Positions 57,334 through 64,000 of a stretch of 64,000 nt of DNA are shown here, piece by piece (position 1 is the first letter of the stretch; each line of letters begins with the position of its first letter). The translations under genes were made by a program, and so were the position numbers. Below the pieces are notes generated by a model, which saw only the letters and a program-made list of their open reading frames with translations, did not search any database and was not told the origin of the DNA. The DNA comes from JAGVWJ01 sp964588555 (GTDB taxonomy: Archaea > Micrarchaeota > Micrarchaeia > Anstonellales > Bilamarchaeaceae). Location of the stretch: NCBI GenBank assembly GCA_964588555.1, contig CAZPPT010000001.1, positions 120,441 through 184,440 of the forward strand. Direction: 5' to 3'.

Positions 57334-58569
57334 ATGGCTGACAGATATGATGCGATCGTAGTGGGCGGAGGTCCGGGCGGAAGCGCTGCCTCGTTTTTCC
57401 TTGCAAAAAAATACAACCGAAAGGTGCTTCTTCTTGAAAAGGAAACGTTTCCGCGTGACAAGCCGTGCGGTGATGCCGTATCGGGAAAGAGTATGTCCGT
57501 GCTTGCGGACATGGGCGCACTTAATGACGTTGAGGAAATAGACCATTTTAAGACGCATGGGGTCATCCTCAGTTCGCCAAAGGGCACAATTGTTGAGATC
57601 CCGTTTAAGACGGAAGATAAGGACCGCGCAAGCTACGGCTATGTGTGCAAGCGCTATGTGCATGATAATTTTATTTTCAAGCAGGCAAAAAAGCAAAAAA
57701 ACGTTGAAACGCGCGAGGGCTACCGTGTTACGGACATAATTCGCGAGGGTGAACGGGTTGTTGGCGTAAAGGCAATTGAGAGTAAAACAAAAAAGGAATA
57801 CGAGTTCCGCGCACCGGTTGTCATTGGGGCAGATGGCGCAAATGGCGTGATGGCAGGAAAACTGGGCCTTGCGGGCATTGATGAGAAGCACAACGTGGTT
57901 GCGGTGAGGGCATATTATGACAATATCAATGACTTAAAGCCCGCAATTGAGATCCACTTTGTAAAATCGCTTATGCCGGGCTATTTCTGGATATTTCCCA
58001 CGAGCAAGACTGAGGCAAACGTCGGCGTCGGGATGCTCCTTGGGGACATGAAAAAAAACAGAGTAAACCTGCAAAAGGAGATGTTTGCAGCAGTTGCGAA
58101 CCACCCGCTCTTTAAGGAGCGTTTTGCGAGTGCAAAGCTTGTTTCCGAAGTCAAGGGGTGGAACCTGCCGCTTGGCTCAAAAATACGGCCGTGCGCCGGC
58201 GACGGCTACGTGCTTGTTGGCGATGCGGCATCGCTTATCGACCCGTTTAGCGGCGAAGGGGTTGGCAATGCGCTTTACTCCGGAAGGCTCGCTGCGGAAG
58301 TCGTCAACAAGGCGCTCGAAAAAAACGATACTGGTAAACAGGTGCTTAAAGAGTATGAGGAGCGCCTTCATCATGACCTGGATGATGAGCTTATGCTTTC
58401 ATACCATCTCCAACGCCTTGGAACGCGGCAGTTCTTGCTTAACTGGGTAATAGACAAGGCGGCAACAAAACAGGAAGTGCGTGATACGATTTCAGGCATG
58501 CTTGTTAACACAAAGGCAAAGAAAGGGCTTGCAAACCCGCTGTTTTACTTAAGGCTATTGCTCACTTAG
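57334..58569 (+). CDS. Geranylgeranyl-reductase-family flavoprotein
   Basis: A 411-residue FAD enzyme. AIVVGGGPGGSAASFFLAKK is the FAD dinucleotide fold, KPCGDAVSGKS the family's PCGD-like motif, PVVIGADGANGVM the second FAD contact, and YVLVGDAASLIDPFSGEGVG the third. Archaeal members saturate the isoprenoid chains of membrane ether lipids; others reduce menaquinone tails. A GAGGGGTAA ribosome-binding site precedes the ATG. Its stop overlaps the VapC stop on the other strand (58566-58569). Lipid-chain saturation is the most likely role, inferred from family. Confidence 0.92.
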   Translation: MADRYDAIVVGGGPGGSAASFFLAKKYNRKVLLLEKETFPRDKPCGDAVSGKSMSVLADMGALNDVEEIDHFKTHGVILSSPKGTIVEIPFKTEDKDRASYGYVCKRYVHDNFIFKQAKKQKNVETREGYRVTDIIREGERVVGVKAIESKTKKEYEFRAPVVIGADGANGVMAGKLGLAGIDEKHNVVAVRAYYDNINDLKPAIEIHFVKSLMPGYFWIFPTSKTEANVGVGMLLGDMKKNRVNLQKEMFAAVANHPLFKERFASAKLVSEVKGWNLPLGSKIRPCAGDGYVLVGDAASLIDPFSGEGVGNALYSGRLAAEVVNKALEKNDTGKQVLKEYEERLHHDLDDELMLSYHLQRLGTRQFLLNWVIDKAATKQEVRDTISGMLVNTKAKKGLANPLFYLRLLLT

Positions 58570-58967
58570 TAAATATCGACAGATATGCCGGGAATTCGCG
58601 CAAAATCTTTTTCGTTACGTGTAACGATTGTTGATACGCCATTGGCAAGGGCAATCCCAGCGATGAGTATATCCGTTGAATTAATAGTAATTCCTTTTTT
58701 ATGGAGCTGTCCTGCTAATTTTCCACTGTGATACGCGCCAAAATGGGAAAGGTCAAGTACTTTTACCCCTTCTAGAAGTGTTTCTAATGCAGCAAGTTCG
58801 TCATCGATATTTTTTCCAAATCCGTAGATCCCCTGGATAAGTTCAAATGCATTTATCTGCGTGGTATATAATATCTTATTTTTTTGCTCAAGTGAGGCTA
58901 TTTTATTCACCGCTTTTTCTTCCCCTCTTAATAAGTGGATAAGTATCGTAGTATCAAGCACTACCAT
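58566..58967 (-). CDS. vapC: VapC-family PIN-domain toxin
   Basis: A 133-residue PIN ribonuclease. MVVLDTTILIHLLRGEEKAV has the first catalytic Asp (D5), ITTQINAFELIQGIYGF-like sequence carries the conserved Glu, and INSTDILIAGIALANG and VTRNEKDFARIPGISV hold the last two acidic residues. It is intact, in contrast to the broken copies at 3595 and 29368. Its start overlaps the antitoxin gene by 7 nt. It would cleave tRNA or rRNA when freed from VapB. Confidence 0.92.
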   Translation of the reverse strand: MVVLDTTILIHLLRGEEKAVNKIASLEQKNKILYTTQINAFELIQGIYGFGKNIDDELAALETLLEGVKVLDLSHFGAYHSGKLAGQLHKKGITINSTDILIAGIALANGVSTIVTRNEKDFARIPGISVDIY

Positions 58968-59194
58968 TCAATCTTCCTCCAGTTTTTTCTTCCTTCCTTT
59001 ATGGCATTTTCCATTGCATCGGTATCCTCTTTTGAAAGATGGCCCCATAAACCAGCGCATTCCAAAAGACTTTTCTTTTTAGCGGTACCTCGTCCAATGT
59101 AACGGGCAATAAGCTCGGTATAACTTTCGCCTGGTTTCTTTAGACGTGTAAGTGCGTTATATATTTCATCAGATAACATGATTGTTTTTGACAT
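58961..59194 (-). CDS. vapB: VapB-type antitoxin
   Basis: A 77-residue protein from the ATG at 59194: MSKTIMLSDEIYNALTRLKK and then PGESYTELIARYIGRG, the DNA-binding half of the DUF217-like VapB group. KDTDAMENAIKEGRKNWRKI-like sequence forms the toxin-binding tail. A GGTGG ribosome-binding site lies about 10 nt upstream. Two copies of TCAATATATAG (minus strand) lie just before that, probably the operator. Confidence 0.88.
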   Translation of the reverse strand: MSKTIMLSDEIYNALTRLKKPGESYTELIARYIGRGTAKKKSLLECAGLWGHLSKEDTDAMENAIKEGRKNWRKIEW

Positions 59195-59211
59195 TCTTAC
59201 CACCTATATAT

Positions 59212-59235
59212 TGATCTATATATTGAATTAAGAGA
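59212..59235. promoter_or_regulatory. Direct repeat pair upstream of vapB
   Basis: CTATATATTGA occurs twice in tandem, separated by T, immediately upstream of the vapB ribosome-binding site. It overlaps AT-rich promoter sequence and probably binds the VapB-VapC complex. The divergent gene at 59267 has its own TTTAAATATA TATA box at about 59239-59248. Confidence 0.45.
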
Positions 59236-59266
59236 ATATTTAAATATATCGCACCACAAATTATAC

Positions 59267-59836
59267 ATGAAATATCTTGAGAAACCACCACGCGCAGTGC
59301 TTGGTGCATATGTACCTTATCCAATAAAAGAGCGGCTACAGGTAGCAATGCGTGCGGTTTTAAGCGGGGAAAGGCCGCTTGTAGAGGTTGCACGCCACGG
59401 AATGGAACACGGGGAGATTGATCCGGTTCTTGCTAAAAGATATGAGGACAGGTTGGCACGCCTGGGCATCAGCTCAGCGCTTTGTCCACCGTTACGGGTA
59501 CGGGCAGTTGAACGGATAGCCACGGATACGCCGCACTGGAAATTAAGCGGAAGCGTCGGGATAGTAAGCGGAGTAGCCACTGCAGTTTCTGCGTATGCTA
59601 TCCCCCGGCTCATCGGCAACCCGCAGCTGTTGGGCGACATGCTTGCGCGGGCAGCATTCCTTGGCACCGTGATGGGGCTTGGGACATTTTTAGCTACCTT
59701 GCACGTTGTACAGAAGCATTTCACCCACCCAAGATTACTTGACGATCTCGAACTAGGCACAGCGATCCATAATGGCAGGGACGTTTCGCACGCAAGGCAT
59801 CTTGAACTGATGGATGAAAAGGATCGTAGAAAATAA
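59267..59836 (+). CDS. Uncharacterised protein with two membrane segments
   Basis: A 189-residue protein. The N-terminal 85 residues are soluble (VPYPIKERLQVAMRAVLSGE, LAKRYEDRLARLGIS). Two hydrophobic stretches follow (VGIVSGVATAVSAYAIPRLI and FLGTVMGLGTFLATLHVVQ), then a polar tail (DLELGTAIHNGRDVSHARHL). No family recognised. The topology resembles the 148-residue protein at 62828, also next to folate genes, but sequence similarity is too weak for a firm claim. TATA-to-ATG spacing suggests a leaderless transcript. Confidence 0.6.
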   Translation: MKYLEKPPRAVLGAYVPYPIKERLQVAMRAVLSGERPLVEVARHGMEHGEIDPVLAKRYEDRLARLGISSALCPPLRVRAVERIATDTPHWKLSGSVGIVSGVATAVSAYAIPRLIGNPQLLGDMLARAAFLGTVMGLGTFLATLHVVQKHFTHPRLLDDLELGTAIHNGRDVSHARHLELMDEKDRRK

Positions 59837-59906
59837 CGGCAGTTTTTGTTTTTATTTTTACAAAAGTACGTGATAAAAACCAAACCATATAAACCCTATT
59901 TACTAA

Positions 59907-61541
59907 ATGCTTAGCATGGACGAATTTTCCCCTCAAGAACGGAAGATATTAGAGCAATTCATGACAAATGTTGACAAGCCGATATTTGCGTTGGTGAACC
60001 TGCCTGAGGTCGTGAAGGGTGCACTTTTTTCACGGTATTCACGCTCGGCTAAGAGCCTTCGGCGGGTGCTTCTTGACGAGTTTATCCTACAGGAGGAAAC
60101 GGGATTTAAGGAGATTGTCAATTACCAGGTTTCAAGTGGCGCAAGCCAAGGCGTCGCGATCAAAAAGGCGGAAGAATTTTACGACCGGGTGCTTGTCGGG
60201 TACGGTGACGACAGCGTTGCAGAGCTTGCAGGCGCCCATGTTGCAATTGAGGACGTTTCAAACATTGCGACAAAGGTAATACAGGATTCACGTATCGGCT
60301 TAAGCCCGCTTGAAAAAAGCACGCGATATGTTTATTTTGACAAGAAGGAAAATGGCAAATGGCTCTACTATGAGGAGCCGGCAATCATGCAAAGCGAGTT
60401 TGCAGGAGAATATAAGAAATTGTGCGATTCACTCTTTGAGACATACACAGCGCTAATTCCAAAAGTATCAAGGTACATGATGGAGCGGTTCCCCCGTGAT
60501 GAACAGACCAGCGACCGTGCGTACAACTCCACCATCCGTGCAAAAACATGTGATGTGTTACGCGGTTTACTTCCTGCTTCAACAAAGACAAACATGGGGA
60601 TGTTTGGCGATGGGCGGGCATACGAATACCTTATCACGAAGATGTATGCTTCAGAACTCGGGGAGATCCGCGCAATTGCAGCAGGCTTGCAGGGGGAGCT
60701 GCGGCAGGTGATCCCAAGCTTCGTAAAGCGCGCAAATGACAAGTATGGCGTGGAATCGCAGGCATACATGCGTGCGATTGAAAGTAAAACGCGCGCGCTT
60801 GTTCAATCAAAGGTGCAGAATCTTAAGGTCGTAAAGGACAGGCAGGAAGTGACGCTTGTCGATTTTGACAAGGACGGGGACGAAAAGGTGGTTGCCGCAA
60901 TCATGTATCAGTACAGTACGCTTGCGATGGATGATGCATACCTGCTCGCCAAGAATATGCCTGAAAACGAAAATGACGAGCTGGTCGAAGCATACGTGGG
61001 GGAACGCAAAAACAGGCGTAATAAACCATATCGAGCGTTTGAACATACGTATTATACCTTTGATATTCTTGCAAACTTTGGCGCATATCGCGATCTTCAT
61101 CGCCACCGGATGCTTACGCAGCAACGGCAGCTCCTTTCATGCCTCCACGGATATACGCTTCCGCCTGAGCTGGAAGATGCGGGATACGCACAGGAATTCA
61201 AGGATGCGATGGAGCATGCAAAAGAGGTGTATGGCCAAATAGCAAAGGCAATGCCCGAAGCTGCCCAATACGCAGTGCCATTTGCATATAAGATCCGGTG
61301 GAATATCAGGATGAACTTAAGGGAAGCATACCACTTGTGCGAATTACGAAGCATGCAGCAGGGCCATCCGGACTATCGCCATGTTGCGCAGGACATGGCC
61401 CGGGAGATAAAGCGTGTACACCCGCTGCTTGGCAGGCACATGACCTTTGTCGACATGAAGGAATATGACCTTGAACGGCTCGAGGCTGAAAAGAGGCTCG
61501 ATAAGAAATTGGATGAAATGAAACGAAGATACGATTCTTGA
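59907..61541 (+). CDS. thyX: FAD-dependent thymidylate synthase, tandem ThyX-domain form
   Basis: A 544-residue protein, about twice the usual ThyX length. The C-terminal half (from about residue 270) has FEHTYYTFDILANFGAYRDL and HRHRMLTQQRQLLSC, a variant of the RHR-x7-S ThyX motif, and later RWNIRMNLREAYHLCELRS. The N-terminal half has a related but degenerate pattern (YGDDSVAELAGAHVAIEDVS, then LEKSTRYVYF). I infer a duplicated ThyX with one FAD site conserved. It makes dTMP from dUMP with methylene-THF, matching folC and folD nearby. Start may be 59907 or the ATG at 59916; TATA spacing slightly favours the latter. Confidence 0.85.
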   Translation: MLSMDEFSPQERKILEQFMTNVDKPIFALVNLPEVVKGALFSRYSRSAKSLRRVLLDEFILQEETGFKEIVNYQVSSGASQGVAIKKAEEFYDRVLVGYGDDSVAELAGAHVAIEDVSNIATKVIQDSRIGLSPLEKSTRYVYFDKKENGKWLYYEEPAIMQSEFAGEYKKLCDSLFETYTALIPKVSRYMMERFPRDEQTSDRAYNSTIRAKTCDVLRGLLPASTKTNMGMFGDGRAYEYLITKMYASELGEIRAIAAGLQGELRQVIPSFVKRANDKYGVESQAYMRAIESKTRALVQSKVQNLKVVKDRQEVTLVDFDKDGDEKVVAAIMYQYSTLAMDDAYLLAKNMPENENDELVEAYVGERKNRRNKPYRAFEHTYYTFDILANFGAYRDLHRHRMLTQQRQLLSCLHGYTLPPELEDAGYAQEFKDAMEHAKEVYGQIAKAMPEAAQYAVPFAYKIRWNIRMNLREAYHLCELRSMQQGHPDYRHVAQDMAREIKRVHPLLGRHMTFVDMKEYDLERLEAEKRLDKKLDEMKRRYDS

Positions 61542-62780
61542 TTATTTCTTCTTTACCGCCTTAACGGCGTCGGAAAGCAGGTAGATGCTTCCGCAGATGA
61601 GGATTATATCCCCTTTTTTTACTTCCTTTTTTGCTGCAGCCACTGCCATTTGGACATCCGGAACTGCGCTAACCAAAACCAATGAGCGGGCAAATGCCGC
61701 CAATTCTTGTGCGGGTGCACTATTTTCATTTTTCGGTATTTCGGTTATGATGAGCTTATCACAATGGGGTGCAAGAAGCATAAGCATTTCCTGCCAGTTC
61801 TTGGTTTTAAGGCAGCCAAAAATACAGATAATGCGGTTAAAGTTGAAAAGATGAAGATTCGAGATGAGTGAGCCTATGCCGTGCGGGTTATGTGCCGCAT
61901 CAACCAAGACGGCCGGCCGCCTTGAGACCAGTTGGAGCCGGCAGGGGTTGAGTGCTTTTTTCAACCCTTCCCGAATTGCATTCTCCTCAAGGCCAAGCTC
62001 CTCAGCTGCAGCAACCGAAAGCGCGGCGTTGCGCGCCTGGTATTCTCCAAGAAGGGACGTATTAAGATCCTTATAATAGGCATACCCAAGGTAGTTGAAT
62101 CGCGTCTCCTGTGCAGTCGTTTCTATACCCTGGGCAAAGAAATCCCGCTCAAGTGCACGGACCTGCTTATTTTTTTCAGCTCCAACTGCATCGATGACTG
62201 CAAGCGCCCCCTTTTCCGCACCTGTGATACACATCCCAGTCTTGATGATCCCTGCCTTGTCCCGCGCAATGCCCTCAGGAGTCCGCCCGAGGTATTCAGT
62301 ATGGTCAAGGTCAATGGTGGTGATGATTGATATTGCTTCATTTGCGACGTTTGTCGCATCAAGCCTGCCGCCCATGCCGATCTCCATAACCGCGTAGTCG
62401 CACCCAGAATCTGCAAAATAAAGATATGCAATCGCGGTAAGCGCCTCAAAGAGGGTCATCTCGTAGCCGGCTCTATGAAGCGCAAGCAGCTTTTTTTCGT
62501 ACTTTTTGAGGAGCGCATCGCTTATTTCTTTTCCGTTGACCTTGAAACGCTCATTGTATCTAAAAACATGCGGGGAGTAAAACGATCCGACTTTGTACCT
62601 AGCCTCGTTTAAGATGCTTGCAAGGTAACTGGTAGTGCTTCCCTTCCCATTTGTTCCGGTAACAAGAATAACTTTCATCTTTTCTTGCGGATTACCAAGA
62701 GCCGCACATACGTTTTGTATGCGCTCAAGCCCTGGCTTAATCCCAAATTTTGCAAGCTTTTTTTCAAGAAGCATATGCAT
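61542..62780 (-). CDS. folC: Folylpolyglutamate/dihydrofolate synthase
   Basis: A 412-residue Mur-ligase-fold enzyme. VTGTNGKGSTTSYLASILNE is the ATP P-loop, SPHVFRYNERFKVNGKEIS the folate-binding loop, and VMEIGMGGRLDATNVAN the catalytic omega-loop region. VDAAHNPHGIGSLI is the conserved C-domain motif. It adds glutamate to folates (and perhaps makes dihydrofolate). Its stop abuts that of thyX, and folD follows after one intervening gene, giving a small folate cluster. An alternative start is two codons downstream. Confidence 0.94.
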   Translation of the reverse strand: MHMLLEKKLAKFGIKPGLERIQNVCAALGNPQEKMKVILVTGTNGKGSTTSYLASILNEARYKVGSFYSPHVFRYNERFKVNGKEISDALLKKYEKKLLALHRAGYEMTLFEALTAIAYLYFADSGCDYAVMEIGMGGRLDATNVANEAISIITTIDLDHTEYLGRTPEGIARDKAGIIKTGMCITGAEKGALAVIDAVGAEKNKQVRALERDFFAQGIETTAQETRFNYLGYAYYKDLNTSLLGEYQARNAALSVAAAEELGLEENAIREGLKKALNPCRLQLVSRRPAVLVDAAHNPHGIGSLISNLHLFNFNRIICIFGCLKTKNWQEMLMLLAPHCDKLIITEIPKNENSAPAQELAAFARSLVLVSAVPDVQMAVAAAKKEVKKGDIILICGSIYLLSDAVKAVKKK

Positions 62781-62827
62781 TTATTCTCTGAATTAATATT
62801 TAATTATCTTTTGTGTTCTGTTAGTAT

Positions 62828-63274
62828 ATGCGCGGAATAAAAAGAATGCAAGGCTCCCGTGGGGAAAGGGAAAAACTGCTTTGTAAGTACGAGCCCCTTC
62901 TTGAGAAAAATAAAAAAGGAAATATCCTTCCGGTACTTACGCCCTTGGCAGTACAGAACGCCGTCGCATATGCATTGAAGAATGATAACCAAGATGCGCT
63001 TTTACTTGTACGTATCAGCAATGAGACACAAATGCCGCTTGCGGCACGTTTTCGCACATCACTTACCATGGGAACATTACCAACCGGATTCCTTGCGTGG
63101 TTATCGGTCTTACAGGGGGACATCATAAGCCCTGAAAGAATGGCTGGCACGTACCTTTCCCTAAGTGCAGCACTCTTCACTACATTTGCATGTGAATATT
63201 ATGTTGCAAAAAAACTATTTCTTAAGGTGTTAAGGCGGGTTGGACCGCTCTTTGAAAAGAAGCCTCCCATCTGA
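62828..63274 (+). CDS. Uncharacterised small membrane protein
   Basis: A 148-residue protein. The first 75 residues are polar and helical (LLCKYEPLLEKNKKGNILPV, VQNAVAYALKNDNQDALLLV). Two hydrophobic segments follow (FRTSLTMGTLPTGFLAWLSV and MAGTYLSLSAALFTTFACEY), with a short basic end. No family recognised. It is divergent from folC and its stop codon directly abuts that of folD (TGATTA). Confidence 0.58.
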   Translation: MRGIKRMQGSRGEREKLLCKYEPLLEKNKKGNILPVLTPLAVQNAVAYALKNDNQDALLLVRISNETQMPLAARFRTSLTMGTLPTGFLAWLSVLQGDIISPERMAGTYLSLSAALFTTFACEYYVAKKLFLKVLRRVGPLFEKKPPI

Positions 63275-64000
63275 TTAACGTTTTAGTTCCGAGGCCTTAA
63301 CCGTATTTGCCAAAAGCATCGCGACGGTCATCGGGCCGGCACCGCCCGGAACCGGTGAACAGTGCGCCTTCTTGATCACGTTTTCAAAATCAACATCGCC
63401 GACAACCTTCTCCTTTCCGTCACGAAGTACGCGTGTTGTCCCGACATCGATAACGTATGCTCCTTTCTTTACCATATCTGGCGTAATGAGCCCTGGCGAG
63501 CCTGCTGCAGCAACAATAATATCTGCCCGTTTTGTCTCTTTTGCAAGGTTGTGCGTCCTTGAGTGGCAGATGGTGACCGTTGCATTCTTATGAAGAAGCA
63601 TCATCGAAAGCGGCTTTCCGACCACATTGCCGCGGCCGACAACAACTGCATGCTTTCCCTCAAACGATACACCGTAAAATTCAAGTAGTTTGACCACGCC
63701 AAAGGGAGTAGCGGGCCAGAATGTTTTTTCATCCAAGATGTTGGCCATCACCTTGCCCATGTTTACCGGGTGGAAGCCATCAACGTCCTTTTTTGGATCG
63801 ATCGATTCAAGGACACGATCCGTATTGATATGCCGGGGAAGGGGAGTTTGAACAATAAAACCGTCAATTGAACGGTCACTGTTTAATTTTTCTATTTCCG
63901 CAAGAAGCGCACTCTCAGTAATGTCTTCAGGAAACCGAAACACCGTTGCCTTGATTCCGACCTCCTCTGCCTTTTCGCACTTCTTGCGCACATACACCTG
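63275..64000 (-). CDS. folD: Bifunctional methylene-THF dehydrogenase/cyclohydrolase (partial, runs off right edge)
   Basis: The frame stays open to the window edge; the visible 241 codons lack about the first 50 residues. The visible start QVYVRKKCEKAEEVGIK contains the Tyr-x-x-x-Lys of the active site. FIVQTPLPRHINTDRVLESI, DGFHPVNMGKV, PATPFGVVKLLEFYGV and VVVGRGNVVGKPLSMMLLHK (NADP loop) and PVPGGAGPMTVAMLLANTV are classic FolD motifs. It interconverts methylene-, methenyl- and 10-formyl-THF, supplying purH, the sugar formyltransferases and ThyX in this window. Confidence 0.95.
   Translation of the reverse strand, partial: QVYVRKKCEKAEEVGIKATVFRFPEDITESALLAEIEKLNSDRSIDGFIVQTPLPRHINTDRVLESIDPKKDVDGFHPVNMGKVMANILDEKTFWPATPFGVVKLLEFYGVSFEGKHAVVVGRGNVVGKPLSMMLLHKNATVTICHSRTHNLAKETKRADIIVAAAGSPGLITPDMVKKGAYVIDVGTTRVLRDGKEKVVGDVDFENVIKKAHCSPVPGGAGPMTVAMLLANTVKASELKR

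Noticed and set aside
1..64000. CRISPR array
   Set aside because: No run of regularly spaced identical direct repeats was seen; the only short tandem repeats are promoter-associated pairs.

Overview
The window is a compact archaeal chromosome segment. The archaeal assignment rests on ribosomal proteins S15/S13e and S3Ae, a nascent-chain NAC protein with UBA domain, RNA polymerase subunit L beside exosome subunit Csl4, membrane-anchored LonB, AMP phosphorylase, a DUF373 membrane protein, a geranylgeranyl-reductase-family flavoprotein, an intron-containing tRNA-Tyr with the archaeal C1-G72 pair, and many TATA-box/leaderless starts. Surface lipoproteins with repeats ending in EYYC, several toxin-antitoxin genes and bacterial-type metabolic genes (purH, folC, folD, a double-length ThyX) suggest a DPANN-like lineage, but the lineage cannot be fixed from the sequence alone.

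Region 1 (about 1-26 kb) is a surface-glycan locus. It holds a UDP-xylose-synthase-type decarboxylase, another NAD-dependent epimerase, a sugar nucleotidyltransferase, a partial glycosyltransferase and a capsule-type glycosyltransferase. It also carries an almost complete nonulosonic (sialic/legionaminic-like) acid pathway: 4,6-dehydratase, DegT aminotransferase, hexapeptide acyltransferase, NeuC-type 2-epimerase, NeuB-type synthase and CMP transferase. Decoration genes are a PP-loop N-acetyl-sugar amidotransferase with HisH and HisF partners (acetamidino formation), a GNAT, a PIG-L deacetylase and two formyltransferases, one frameshifted. An Lrp/AsnC regulator with a palindrome at its own start lies between the amidination arm and the CMP-transferase. 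Toxin-antitoxin genes, an AAA/DUF4143 ATPase and an AT-rich putative nuclease interrupt the locus.

Region 2 (26-44 kb) is mainly housekeeping: PmbA/TldE-like protein, LonB, DUF373 protein, csl4-rpoL, a signal-peptidase-like S26 protein, XTP pyrophosphatase, an NSUN rRNA/tRNA methyltransferase with a separate PUA-like protein, tRNA-dihydrouridine synthase, rps15-rps3ae-nac, rtcA, purH and a protein kinase.

Region 3 (44-64 kb) mixes secreted proteins (two Cys-rich repeat lipoproteins, a Pro-rich stalk protein, a coiled-coil secreted protein with a small lipoprotein, and a coiled-coil lipoprotein with an S26-like domain) with metabolism (rpiA, AMP phosphorylase, geranylgeranyl reductase, ThyX, FolC, FolD). 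It contains the three signals I rate highest: a 109-bp double-hairpin element with a 5-bp target duplication that has split a DUF2200 gene; a densely structured candidate non-coding RNA between rpiA and two small genes; and tRNA-Tyr with a roughly 60-nt structured intron. Convergent genes repeatedly meet stop-to-stop with 0-4 nt between or shared, so very little sequence is unassigned. No rRNA gene, CRISPR array or intact transposase was seen.
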